From Anaerozeibacter quisquiliarum (GTDB lineage: Bacteria; Bacillota; Clostridia; Christensenellales; Aristaeellaceae), in the NCBI GenBank assembly GCA_051162045.1, contig JBISDI010000006.1: a stretch of 64,000 nucleotides of DNA; one strand, written 5' to 3'. The notes under the pieces are model-generated. The model was given only the letters and a program-made list of their open reading frames with translations. It was not told the DNA's origin and ran no database searches. Below, one piece after another: positions 25,893 to 34,675 of the stretch. A program made the translations under genes and the position numbers. Within the stretch, counting starts at the first letter, position 1. Each line of letters starts with the position of its first letter.

Positions 25893-26794
25893 TGGCCAAG
25901 AATCCCATGATGCTGGACGCCGTCGGTTCCCGGGACGGACGTTCGCGCCGCGCTGGCAAGATTGCGGTGGAAGCGGTCGGCATTATCCTGTTCCTCCTGT
26001 TCCTGATGCCATTCTGGATGGTCGTGCTGAATTCCGCCAAGGACGCGCGAGAGATCATCCTGAGCGCCACCGCCTGGCCGGCCAATTGGGGCCAGATGCT
26101 CACCAACATCGTCAAAATCTTCAACAACCCCACCACCGATTATGTGGGCGCGTTCATCGATTCGGTAATCATCACCACGGTGTCGCTTGCGGTCATCCTG
26201 CTGTGCTCTTCGATGTGTGCGTGGGTGCTGGTGCGCAACAAGACGCGCTGGTCCACGATCATCTTCATGGCGTTCGTGGCGGCCATGGTCATCCCGTTCC
26301 AGGTGGTCATGTTCCCGTTGGTGCGCTGGCTGCGCATCCTCGGCACCGGCACCGGCATTCCGCTCTTGGGTACCTACCAGGGCATCGTGTTCGCCTACCT
26401 GGGTTTTGGCTGCTCGCTGTCGGTGTTCGTGCTGCACGGCTTCATCAAGGGCGTGCCGATGGAATTGGAGGAGGCCGCGACGATCGACGGATGCAGCCAG
26501 TCTGCGACCTTCTTCAGGATCGTGCTGCCGCTGCTGCAGCCGGTGGCGGTGACGGTGCTGATCCTAAACGGCATCTGGATCTGGAACGACTACCTGTTGC
26601 CGCTGCTCGTACTCGGCTCGAACAGCCAGGTGCAGACCATCCCGCTCGCGGTCACCGCGTTCGTTGGTTCGTACCTCAAGCAGTGGGACCTGATCCTCAC
26701 CAGCGCCATGCTGGCCATGGTGCCGATCATCGTGCTGTTTCTGTTCGCACAGAAGTACATCATCAAGGGGATGGTCGAGGGGTCGATCAAGTAG
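25892..26794 (+). CDS. Sugar ABC permease (MalG-like)
   Basis: The 300-residue MalG-type permease overlaps the previous stop by one base (TAATG). The EAA loop is MELEEAATIDGCSQSATFFRIVLPLLQP and the C-terminal KYIIKGMVEGSIK tail is typical of the family. No ATPase gene accompanies the operon. Confidence 0.93.
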   Translation: MAKNPMMLDAVGSRDGRSRRAGKIAVEAVGIILFLLFLMPFWMVVLNSAKDAREIILSATAWPANWGQMLTNIVKIFNNPTTDYVGAFIDSVIITTVSLAVILLCSSMCAWVLVRNKTRWSTIIFMAFVAAMVIPFQVVMFPLVRWLRILGTGTGIPLLGTYQGIVFAYLGFGCSLSVFVLHGFIKGVPMELEEAATIDGCSQSATFFRIVLPLLQPVAVTVLILNGIWIWNDYLLPLLVLGSNSQVQTIPLAVTAFVGSYLKQWDLILTSAMLAMVPIIVLFLFAQKYIIKGMVEGSIK

Positions 26795-26812
26795 CCATTT
26801 GTTGACGGGCTG

Positions 26813-26843
26813 AGCGGCTCGTTTCGTATCGAAACGGGCCGCT
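26813..26843 (+). terminator. Terminator-like hairpin closing the importer operon
   Basis: A 14-bp stem (AGCGGCTCGTTTCG with CGAAACGGGCCGCT, one G-U) closes a TAT loop. A short TTTGTG follows. Confidence 0.7.
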
Positions 26844-27057
26844 TTGTGATGTGGGTTACAACCGCCGATCAACACTGGGCGATATCGGGCGCTTGAACGG
26901 ATTGAGGTGCTTACTTACTCCCCAGCTCGACCGCATAGACCATCCTCGCCGCGAACGTCGCCAAGTCGCTCTGATCCGGCTCGAACACGCGCACGCCGCG
27001 CATGCGGCCGCTGTTCTCGCCGCCCAGGCCGCAGGTTGGACAGCCGATTCTCCTGCA

Positions 27058-28683
27058 TTACTTGATAAGGTCAACCGCGCCCTGCGGTACATACAGGTCG
27101 CCGCTGTTCACCACCACGCCATCCAGCGTCACGGTCTCGCCGTTCAAGGTGGCGGCGTTGCGGTTGACGATCATGCGCAGTTCCGCGTCGTCCTTTTTCA
27201 CGACGATGGCGGGGTTGGCCGCGTCCGATTCGTCGAAGGTCACAGTCGCGCCCTTGGCCTCAAAGGCCGGGATCGCGCGTACGAACAGCTTCTGCGTTGC
27301 CGCGTCCAGATCGACGCCCATGGCCTTTTCCATATAGCGGGCGATGTCGGTGTTCTCCACGGTGCCGGTCAACTGGGTGAGGCCCTCGGGCGCGAAAACG
27401 TAGAGCGTCACGTCGCCGCCGGTGTGGCCACCGGTGGTGAACCCGATGTTTGCGCGCCTGCCGATCATCGGGCCGACGGCGTAATTCATCGAGCCGGCCT
27501 CGGCTTGCTTGATGGTTGCGATTTCCCCGTCGGTCAGATCGGTGATGCCGAAGCGCTCGGCTATGACTTCCGCCGCGTTGGAGCGATCCTCGTTCAGCAG
27601 GCTCTCGATGCCCTCGCCGGTCAGCCTGGCCTTGAGCAGCGGGTCGATGAAGTCGGACAGCGGGCGCTTATCGTAGTCGCCGGTGGTGTCGGCGCTGCCG
27701 ATGGTGATGCCGCTGTTGCCATGGTCGGTGGCGGAGACGATCAGCGTATGGCCGTCCTGCTTGGCGAAGTTGAGCGCGACGCCCATCGCCTCGTCAAACG
27801 CGAGCACGTCCGAGATGATGCCGACCGGGTCGTTGGCGTGGGCGGCCCAGTCCACCTTGCTGCCTTCCACCATCAAAAAGAAGCCGTCCTCGTCCTGAGA
27901 GAGCAACTCGATGGCCTTCTTGGTCATCTCGCCGAGCGAAGGTTCCTCATCCGGATTGCGGTCCATGTCGTATGCCAGCGAATCTTCTGCGAACATGCCC
28001 CACACCTTGCCGGAGGTGATGGCGGCGAGTTCGGCGGGCGTGGTGACGTACTGGTACTTTTCCCGAATCACGCTGAGGATGTCGTCGCCGTCCTTGCGGT
28101 TCGCAGCCTCGAGGAACTTCGAGCCTGCGCCCAGCACGACGTCGATGTCCTGATGCGCCTGCTGCTCGGACAGCGCGTCGTAATTCTTGCGGCTGGGGTC
28201 ATGCGCCGAGAAATCGGCGGGCGTGGCGTGCATGATCTCGCTGGTGGCAATGAGCCCCGTCGCCTTGCCGGCAAGCTTCGCCGCCTCCAGGATCGAGGCG
28301 ACCGGCTTTAACGTATCTTCCGGCGCGAGGGGCGCGAGGCCGGGCATGGTATTCTCCTGCGGCAGTACGCCCACGAAGCCGGTGTGGGACTTGTGCCCGG
28401 TGGCCATGGCCGTGCCGGCGGGTGCGGAATCGGCGATGGCGGCGTCGGCGGAGTAGGTGCGCACCAGGCCGCTGGCTAGTTCATCCATGTTGAGCGCCTG
28501 TCCGCCCCGGTACCACCGGGCCAGCGTGACGCCGTCGGTGCTCATGCCGTCGGGGATCAACAGGATCACGTTTTTGACCGGTTTGTCCACGACGACCGAA
28601 TCGAGCCCGCCCGCGAACGCGGACACCGTCGCCAAGAGCATCGCGATAGTCAACAGGAGACCCAGTGCAGATTTGAGCTTCAT
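27058..28683 (-). CDS. Secreted alkaline phosphatase (PhoA type) with C-terminal stalk domain
   Basis: The 541-residue protein has a signal peptide (LLLTIAMLLATVSAFA). Its metal and catalytic motifs are D45 in LLIPDGMS, nucleophile S86 in ADSAPAG, HATPADFSAH, EGSKVDWAAHAND, ATDHGNSG and GGHTGGDV. Together these complete the two-zinc-one-magnesium site. The last ~70 residues resemble a copper-amine-oxidase-N-like stalk repeat (MIVNRNAATLNGETVTL). It releases phosphate from organic esters outside the cell. It starts at 28683 with a GAGGAGGATGAG-type site. No phosphate-regulator box was recognised upstream. Confidence 0.93.
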   Translation of the reverse strand: MKLKSALGLLLTIAMLLATVSAFAGGLDSVVVDKPVKNVILLIPDGMSTDGVTLARWYRGGQALNMDELASGLVRTYSADAAIADSAPAGTAMATGHKSHTGFVGVLPQENTMPGLAPLAPEDTLKPVASILEAAKLAGKATGLIATSEIMHATPADFSAHDPSRKNYDALSEQQAHQDIDVVLGAGSKFLEAANRKDGDDILSVIREKYQYVTTPAELAAITSGKVWGMFAEDSLAYDMDRNPDEEPSLGEMTKKAIELLSQDEDGFFLMVEGSKVDWAAHANDPVGIISDVLAFDEAMGVALNFAKQDGHTLIVSATDHGNSGITIGSADTTGDYDKRPLSDFIDPLLKARLTGEGIESLLNEDRSNAAEVIAERFGITDLTDGEIATIKQAEAGSMNYAVGPMIGRRANIGFTTGGHTGGDVTLYVFAPEGLTQLTGTVENTDIARYMEKAMGVDLDAATQKLFVRAIPAFEAKGATVTFDESDAANPAIVVKKDDAELRMIVNRNAATLNGETVTLDGVVVNSGDLYVPQGAVDLIK

Positions 28684-28782
28684 AACTCATCCTCCTCATT
28701 TCCTTTTTCCGAAATCATGGTACATGAGGAAGATATGGTGGCGATATGGTATAGGTCAGGCGCGTGTAAATTCTACAGACCG

Positions 28783-28990
28783 GCTTATATCAATCTCGAC
28801 CATGCCCGCATTCATCGGGCGGCGTCTTTTCCCCCTGCCGCACCGTGCGGCACCGAACGGCGCTGAGGGTTCCGCCGGAGCAAAGCTGAAAGCCTCGGTG
28901 CAGCGCCGCTGCGCCTGCGTTTTCATGCTGCGCCAGGACGAATAATCCGCTCGCCCGATGAACGCGTTCATGATTTCGGCTGATATAAGC
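28783..28990. repeat. Second type of palindromic element, 208 bp
   Basis: Outer inverted repeats GCTTATATCA (28783-28792 and complement 28981-28990) and inner TTCATCGGGCG (28811-28821 and complement 28952-28962) frame a GC-rich core. The core segment CAGCGCCGCTGCGCCT is also present in MITE-like copy A, so the two element types may be related. Confidence 0.55.
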
Positions 28991-29185
28991 TGCCTTGGCC
29001 ATCTCCAGTAGACGCCTTTCGATTCTCTGGGAGTCCAAGTTTCCGGTATTCACTCCAGTTCGAATCCCTTGGAGCCTATTATCACATTGTCCCTCGCTCT
29101 GTTTCAAGGCGCCGCTTTATTCTGCGCTTACGGCGTGCTTGCGCGCCTATATTCAAAATTAACATAAATTTCCGGCAAAATGCTA

Positions 29186-29214
29186 TTGCGCAATCGTTTG
29201 GTATCTGGTATAAT
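29186..29214 (+). promoter_or_regulatory. lacI-type gene promoter with internal operator
   Basis: TTGCGC (29186-29191) and TATAAT (29209-29214), 17-bp spacer. The spacer holds GCAATCGTTTGG (29190-29201), a LacI-family half-palindrome that recurs in inverted orientation at 30310-30321, so autoregulation is likely. Confidence 0.75.
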
Positions 29215-29255
29215 GAGCACAAAATCAGGGAGAAGGTTAAAGGTGGGTTGCGCCC

Positions 29256-30260
29256 GTGAACGCGGTGAAATTGGAGGACATTGCGAAAAAGCTCGGGCTT
29301 TCCATATCCACCGTCTCGCGCGCGCTGAGCGGCAACGGTCGCGTGGGGGAGAAGACCCGCAGACGCGTGCTGGAGGCGGTCAAGGAGTCCGACTACACGG
29401 TAAACGCCGTGGCGCGCTCGCTCAGGCTTCGCGACGCGAAGAACATCGGCATCCTCGTTCCCGACATCACCAACAGCTTCTTTGCTTCGGTCATCAAGGG
29501 CGCGCAGGGCGCGTGCCGCGAAAACAGCTACACGCTTATGGTGTGCAACTCAGACGAGAGTCCGGAAATCGAGGAGGAATCGCTGCGCACGCTGCTCGAA
29601 AAGCAGGTGTCCGGGCTGATCCTCGCGACCGTCAGCAACCGTCCGGAGGGCGTGCTCCCCTACCGGCGGCTCAACACCCCGGTGGTATTCATCGACAACC
29701 TGCCCTCGGAATCCCATGCGGCAGACTTCGTGTCTATCGATAACCGCGCGGCGGCGTACCGCCTGACGCGGGAGGTGCTTGCACGCGGCTATCGGCGCAT
29801 TGGCATGATTACGGGACCTCTGACGCAGAGTTCCGGTCGGTTGCGACTTCGCGGCTACAAGGATGCGCTCAAGGAAGCGGGCGTCGCGCCCGAGAAAAAC
29901 TGGGTCGTCGAGGGGGACTTCCGCTTCGCATCCGGCTACGCGCACATGCGCGCCGTGCTTTTGCGTGAAGACCGTCCGGAGGCGATGCTGATCGCCAACA
30001 ACTACATGACCTACGGCGCGCTGAACGCTGTGCGTGAAATGGGGCTCGAAGTGCCGCGGGACATTGCGGTCGCCGCCTTTGACGCCGAGGACCACTCCGG
30101 TTTGATCGTGCCGCTTATCTCCTGCATCAATCAACCCGCATTCGAAATCGGCTTCCAGTCCGCCCAGATCATTCTGCGTAAGCTTTCCGGAAAAACCGAA
30201 CCAACACAAACCCATCACATCGTGCTTGAACCGACGCTCTCAGACGGCAACTCCTGGTAA
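29256..30260 (+). CDS. LacI-family transcriptional regulator
   Basis: The 334-residue repressor has an N-terminal HTH (VKLEDIAKKLGLSISTVSRALSG) and hinge helix (NAVARSLR), then a periplasmic-binding-protein-like effector domain (IGILVPDITNSFFA ... VAAFDAEDHSGLI). GTG 29256 is the start. Matching operators lie in its own promoter and just before the following transporter gene, which points to control of the whole 30368-36650 locus by a small sugar-like effector. Confidence 0.94.
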   Translation: MNAVKLEDIAKKLGLSISTVSRALSGNGRVGEKTRRRVLEAVKESDYTVNAVARSLRLRDAKNIGILVPDITNSFFASVIKGAQGACRENSYTLMVCNSDESPEIEEESLRTLLEKQVSGLILATVSNRPEGVLPYRRLNTPVVFIDNLPSESHAADFVSIDNRAAAYRLTREVLARGYRRIGMITGPLTQSSGRLRLRGYKDALKEAGVAPEKNWVVEGDFRFASGYAHMRAVLLREDRPEAMLIANNYMTYGALNAVREMGLEVPRDIAVAAFDAEDHSGLIVPLISCINQPAFEIGFQSAQIILRKLSGKTEPTQTHHIVLEPTLSDGNSW

Positions 30261-30309
30261 CGGTGTAAATTGTCGAAAAATGGAGGCCGCGGTTTTTTTG
30301 CCGGTTTGC

Positions 30310-30321
30310 GCAAACGATTGC
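30310..30321 (+). promoter_or_regulatory. LacI-family operator before the transporter operon
   Basis: GCAAACGATTGC matches the family consensus GCAAACGNTTGC; its complement GCAATCGTTTGC shares 11 of 12 bases with the site in the lacI-type promoter. It overlaps a second short palindrome, TTTGCGCAAA (30306-30315). Confidence 0.75.
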
Positions 30322-30367
30322 TCAAATCCTATCACTCAAAACTCATGTCGAAGGAAGTGAAGCGAAG

Positions 30368-31867
30368 GTGGTACAGGAACTGATCCGCATGGAGGGCATC
30401 TCCAAGGAGTTCCCGGGGGTCAAGGCGCTCCAAAACGTGTCCTTCCAGCTCAACGCCGGCGAGGTCCACGCGCTGGTGGGTGAGAACGGCGCGGGTAAGT
30501 CGACGCTGATGAAGGTACTGACCGGCGTGTACACCAAGGACACGGGCAGTATCTTCCTGCGGGGAAGCCCGGTCGAAATCGACGACGTACGCAAGAGCCA
30601 GCTGCTCGGCATCGCCATGATTCACCAGGAGTTCAACCTGATGAATCACCTGACGGTGGCGCAGAACATCTTCATCGGGCGCGAAGAAAAGCGCGCGGGC
30701 ATCTTCATAAACGATGCGCAGCTCAACCGCCGCGCGCGCGACCTTTTCGACCGGCTGAATGTCGACATCAACCCGACGGTGCGCGTGGGAAGCCTGACGG
30801 TTGCAAAGCAGCAGATGGTCGAGATCGCCAAGGCGCTTTCATACAATTCCGATGCGTTGATTATGGACGAGCCGACCGCACCGCTGACAGACAAGGAGAT
30901 CGAGGACCTGTTCCGCGTGATCCGGATGCTGCGTTCCGAGGGCAAGGGAATTATCTACATATCGCACAGGCTTGAGGAGCTCAAGCAGATTTCCGACCGT
31001 ATCACCGTCATGCGCGACGGCGGCTATGTCGGCACCGTCGCAACCGAGGATGCGACCGTCAAGCAGATCATCTCGATGATGGTCGGGCGCGAGATCTTCA
31101 TCACCCGCAGCGAGCGGCAGGTTCCGGATGGAGCAAAGATCGCGCTCGAGGTCAGGAATATCAACCGCGGGCGCATGGTGCGGGGTGTGTCGTTCTCGGT
31201 GCGCAAGGGAGAGATCTTGGGAATCGCAGGGCTCGTCGGCGCGGGCAGGACAGAAACCGCGCGCGCGATCTTCGGCGCGGATCGCAGAACAACCGGCGAG
31301 ATCTTCGTAAACGGCAAGAAGGCGGACATCCGAACCCCGGAGGACGCGGTTCGAAACGGCATTGCGTATTTGTCCGAGGACCGCAAGCGCTACGGGCTGA
31401 TGCTGGGGATGAGCGTCGAAACGAATGTGTCCATTGCGACGATGCGCAAATTCCTCGCCGGCGGGTTTTTCTTGAGCGACCGGCGCGAGGCGAGGCATGC
31501 GCGCGACATGGCGGAAAGCCTTTCCATCAAGACGCCGACGGTCAAGCAGCTCGTACGCTTCCTGTCCGGCGGGAACCAGCAGAAGGTTGTGCTGGCAAAG
31601 TGGCTGACCCGAAACTGCGACGTTTTGATCTTTGACGAGCCGACGCGCGGCATAGACGTCGGCGCGAAGAGTGAAATTTACAAGCTGCTCGATCAGCTCG
31701 CGGCGTCCGGCAAGGCGATTATCATGATTTCTTCGGAACTTCCGGAGATCATCCGTGTCAGTAACCGCGTGATTGTGATGTGCGAGGGGCGAATCACCGG
31801 CGAAATTGCAGGCGATGGAATCGACCAGACGACCATCATGCAGTACGCGACGATACGCGAAGCATAG
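30368..31867 (+). CDS. Ribose-type ABC transporter tandem ATP-binding protein
   Basis: The 499-residue protein carries two fused nucleotide-binding domains like RbsA/MglA. The first has Walker A GENGAGKST and Walker B LIMDEPTAPL with a degenerate signature (VAKQQM). The second has a degenerate Walker A (GLVGAGRTE) but an intact signature LSGGNQQK and LIFDEPTRGIDVGAK. Starts at GTG 30368. It powers import with the permease and binding protein that follow. Confidence 0.94.
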   Translation: MVQELIRMEGISKEFPGVKALQNVSFQLNAGEVHALVGENGAGKSTLMKVLTGVYTKDTGSIFLRGSPVEIDDVRKSQLLGIAMIHQEFNLMNHLTVAQNIFIGREEKRAGIFINDAQLNRRARDLFDRLNVDINPTVRVGSLTVAKQQMVEIAKALSYNSDALIMDEPTAPLTDKEIEDLFRVIRMLRSEGKGIIYISHRLEELKQISDRITVMRDGGYVGTVATEDATVKQIISMMVGREIFITRSERQVPDGAKIALEVRNINRGRMVRGVSFSVRKGEILGIAGLVGAGRTETARAIFGADRRTTGEIFVNGKKADIRTPEDAVRNGIAYLSEDRKRYGLMLGMSVETNVSIATMRKFLAGGFFLSDRREARHARDMAESLSIKTPTVKQLVRFLSGGNQQKVVLAKWLTRNCDVLIFDEPTRGIDVGAKSEIYKLLDQLAASGKAIIMISSELPEIIRVSNRVIVMCEGRITGEIAGDGIDQTTIMQYATIREA

Positions 31868-31886
31868 CGCGTTGGAGGCGAAGAAA

Positions 31887-32849
31887 ATGAACCGTACAAA
31901 GAGCAAGGCAATGGCACAGCTTCTGATCATCATATGCGTGCTGATCGCGATGTTCGTGTTTTTCACGGCGATGAAGCCGGGGTTCGCGAGTTGGGTCAAC
32001 ATCATGACGATTGCGCTTTCGACCTGTGTTAACGGACTTCTGGCAATTGCGGTGACTTTTGTCATCACGACGGCGGGTATCGATCTTTCGATTGGTACGA
32101 CCATGACCTTCAGCTGCGTCATGAGCGGCATCGCCTTCACGCGCTGGGGGTTCCCGATTGGGCTTGCCATCGCGTTCAGCTTCGTGGTGGGCGCGGTGTG
32201 CGGCGGCGTGAGCGGCTTTGCGGTCGCGAAGATGAAGCTTCCGCCGTTCATTGCGACGCTTGCGATGCAGATGATGACCAAGGGCTTGTCGCTGGTGGTT
32301 TCCGGCATCAAGCCGGTGTACTTCACCGCCGAACCGGGTTATCAGGCGATCGCGCTCGGAAGTTTCCTCGGCATCGACGGCTTCTACAACGCGTTTGCGC
32401 TGTTTATTCTCGGAATCGCCATTGCCTACATACTGTATTCGCGGACGCTTTTTGGGCGCTACACGCAGGCGATCGGCTCCAACGAGGAGGCGGCGCGGCT
32501 TTCCGGCATCAACACCGACCGATGGAAGATACTCGTCTACATGGTCAGCGGTCTGTTCAGCGCTTTTGCCGGGCTTATTATGTCCTCGCGGCTCGGATCC
32601 GCGCAGCCGCAGCTCGGCGCGGGCTACGAGTCCGAGGCAATCGCTGCCGCCGTCATCGGCGGGACCTCGATGTCGGGCGGCGAGGGCTCGATCTTCGGGG
32701 TCGTCATCGGCGCGTTCATCATTTCGGTTTTAAGCAACGGACTTCGCTCAATGGCGGTGTCGACCGAGTGGCAGACGGTAGTCACCGGCACGGTGCTCGC
32801 GGGCGCGGTGTATTTTGACCTGCTGCGCAAGCGCGGCAGGACGGATTGA
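31887..32849 (+). CDS. Ribose-type ABC transporter permease
   Basis: A 320-residue permease of the RbsC family (BPD_transp_2) starts at ATG 31887, 15 nt after TTGGAGGCG. Family motifs include TTAGIDLSIGTTMTF, AIGSNEEAARLSGIN and GGTSMSGGEGSIFG. It comes 20 nt after the ATPase gene. Confidence 0.94.
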   Translation: MNRTKSKAMAQLLIIICVLIAMFVFFTAMKPGFASWVNIMTIALSTCVNGLLAIAVTFVITTAGIDLSIGTTMTFSCVMSGIAFTRWGFPIGLAIAFSFVVGAVCGGVSGFAVAKMKLPPFIATLAMQMMTKGLSLVVSGIKPVYFTAEPGYQAIALGSFLGIDGFYNAFALFILGIAIAYILYSRTLFGRYTQAIGSNEEAARLSGINTDRWKILVYMVSGLFSAFAGLIMSSRLGSAQPQLGAGYESEAIAAAVIGGTSMSGGEGSIFGVVIGAFIISVLSNGLRSMAVSTEWQTVVTGTVLAGAVYFDLLRKRGRTD

Positions 32850-32901
32850 TTCGGCCAAATCCCGCGAGGAAGCGGGTACAGAATAAAGGGAGGTATGGTT
32901 C

Positions 32902-33882
32902 ATGAAAATGGTTCTGTCACTGGTTCTGACGCTCATCATGCTCGTTTCCGCCATGGCGGTTCCCGCGCTGGCGGAGGCAAAGCCGCTCGAGGGCGGATTC
33001 ATCCCGGTCATCCCGCTGGGCGTGGCGCACCAGTTCTGGCAGGCGGTCAGGATGGGCGCGGAGCAGGCCGCCGAGGAATACGGCGTGACCATCGTCTTTG
33101 ACGGACCGCAGGAGGAAACCATGGTGGACAAGCAGGTGGACATCCTGCGCGCCAACCTGACCGACGAAAACCTGATCGCGGTTTGCATGGCGGCGATTGA
33201 CGAACAGTCCGTGCTCTCCGACCTGACCGCGGTTAAGGAAAAGGGCATGCCGATCGTGGGTTTTGACGCCGGCGTAGGCGCGATTGCGAACGCGCACTGC
33301 TCGACGTCCAACTACGCTGCCGGCGAGCTCGCCGCCGAGAACGCCATCCGGCTTTTGAACGGCAAGGGCAAGGTCGCCGTGGTCGGGCATTCGCAGACCG
33401 TCGTCGACGCTGTGGCACGCGTTCAGGGCTTTATCGACTACATCAAGGCAAACTCGGCCATCGAAATCGTGGACACGCAGTACGGCGACGGCGATCATCT
33501 CAAGTCCGCCGACATCGCGAAGTCCATGCTGGTTGCGAACCCAGACATCGCCCTCATCTACGCCTCCAACGAGGGCGCGTGCGTCGGCGCGTACAACGGG
33601 CTCAAGGAAATCAACATGATCGGCAAGGTCATGCTGATCGGGTTTGACTCCTCCGCGGCGCTGAAGGCTGGCGTACGCAACGGCGAGATCGCCGGTGCGA
33701 TCACTCAGGACCCGGTCGGCATGGGCTATGCGGCGGTCGCGACCGCATGCAAGCTGGTGCTGGGCGAGGAGATCAAGGGAGCGGTTGACGAAAATGGCAC
33801 CATTGTCGTCGACACGGGCTGCTACTGGTACGACGCCACCAACATGGACGAGGGTCACATCGCTCCGCTTCTGTACGACTGA
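32902..33882 (+). CDS. Ribose-type ABC transporter substrate-binding protein
   Basis: The 326-residue periplasmic-binding-protein-like (family 4) protein has a signal peptide cut at ALA-EA. It shows PLGVAHQFWQAVRMGAEQAA, IVGFDAGVG, the ligand-pocket segment YASNEGACVGAYNGL and QDPVGMGYAAV near the end. Ligand unknown; RbsB-type proteins bind pentoses, hexoses and some purine or polyol ligands. A hairpin follows its stop. Confidence 0.92.
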   Translation: MKMVLSLVLTLIMLVSAMAVPALAEAKPLEGGFIPVIPLGVAHQFWQAVRMGAEQAAEEYGVTIVFDGPQEETMVDKQVDILRANLTDENLIAVCMAAIDEQSVLSDLTAVKEKGMPIVGFDAGVGAIANAHCSTSNYAAGELAAENAIRLLNGKGKVAVVGHSQTVVDAVARVQGFIDYIKANSAIEIVDTQYGDGDHLKSADIAKSMLVANPDIALIYASNEGACVGAYNGLKEINMIGKVMLIGFDSSAALKAGVRNGEIAGAITQDPVGMGYAAVATACKLVLGEEIKGAVDENGTIVVDTGCYWYDATNMDEGHIAPLLYD

Positions 33883-33888
33883 TCGCCC

Positions 33889-33912
33889 GGGGGGGCGGAT
33901 TTCCGCCCCCTT
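33889..33912 (+). promoter_or_regulatory. Intercistronic hairpin after the binding-protein gene
   Basis: GGGGGCGGA pairs with TCCGCCCCC around a minimal loop and is followed by TTCC. It lacks a T-run; probably sets transcript stability or partial termination before the downstream enzymes. Confidence 0.65.
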
Positions 33913-33982
33913 CCTCGGATCGCATGAACATGGGAACGAGGCGCAGAGGTCTTCCGATAGAAATCCACCGAGGAGGAGAACC

Positions 33983-34351
33983 ATGCACGGTAAGAAGCTC
34001 TGGTTTTTCCCGGACGGCGACCGTCCACCGCTGGGCGATAGCCCTATGCAGGGGCACGAGTCCTATGTCATCCTCAACCCGAACGAAGCGGACGCGCACA
34101 TCGAGTTCACGCTGTACTTCGAGGATCGCGCGCCGGTTCGCGGCATTCGCATGACCGTCGGGGGCGAGCGCGTCCAGTGCTTCCAGACGCACAACCCGGA
34201 TCACTTCGGCGAACATACGCTGCCGCTTTCGCTGCAGTACGCGGCGAAGGTTGAAAGCGACGTGCCGGTGATTGCGCAGTATGGAAGGCTGGATGCGCGG
34301 CAGCAGAACCTCGCCTACTATACGACGATGGGGTATCCCTTCGATGCGTAG
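33983..34351 (+). CDS. Sensory rhodopsin transducer-family protein (ASRT-like)
   Basis: The 122-residue protein starts at ATG 33983 (GAGGAGGAG upstream). It matches the small all-beta family named for the Anabaena sensory rhodopsin transducer: WFFPDGDRPP near the start, GHESYVILNPNEADAHI, LYFEDRAPVRGI, then SDVPVIAQYGRLDARQ. No rhodopsin is here; homologs in sugar-catabolic operons are thought to bind small ligands. It overlaps the next gene by 8 nt. Role in this locus is unknown. Confidence 0.8.
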   Translation: MHGKKLWFFPDGDRPPLGDSPMQGHESYVILNPNEADAHIEFTLYFEDRAPVRGIRMTVGGERVQCFQTHNPDHFGEHTLPLSLQYAAKVESDVPVIAQYGRLDARQQNLAYYTTMGYPFDA

Positions 34352-34661
34352 GCGTTTTTGCCAGCGCGCGTTCCTGAAGCCAAACCGGATCGACGAATAC
34401 CGACAGCTACACGCGTCGGTGTGGGCGGAGGTTTTGGATACCATCGCAGACTGCAACCTCGAAAACTACTCGATTTACATCCTGGGGAATATGGTCATTT
34501 CATATTTCGAATACACCGGCGACGACTACCAGGGGGACATGCGCAAAATGGAGGCGGATCCGGTGACCCAGCGCTGGTGGGCGCACACCAAGCCCTGCTT
34601 TCTACACCACGGCCGGGGCATCTACTACGAGGACCTCGTGGAAATATTTTACCAAGCGTAA
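34344..34661 (+). CDS. L-rhamnose mutarotase family protein
   Basis: The 105-residue protein begins MRRRFCQRAFLKPNRIDEYRQLHASVW and has the RhaM/DUF718 features IYILGNMVISYFEY and a C-terminal region with DPVTQRWWAHTKPCF, so length and both His/Trp-rich segments fit. Family enzymes interconvert anomers of L-rhamnose and similar sugars. ATG 34344 overlaps the previous stop. Presence here implies that the imported compound is, or contains, a reducing sugar. Confidence 0.85.
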   Translation: MRRRFCQRAFLKPNRIDEYRQLHASVWAEVLDTIADCNLENYSIYILGNMVISYFEYTGDDYQGDMRKMEADPVTQRWWAHTKPCFLHHGRGIYYEDLVEIFYQA

Positions 34662-34675
34662 AGGAGATGGACAGC

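Larger units (their letters stand above)
28684..29255. other. Intergenic stretch holding a palindromic element
   Basis: The region between phoA-like and lacI-like genes contains the inverted-repeat element 28783-28990, the lacI-type promoter and no credible gene. Short frames here do not have coding character. Confidence 0.5.
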
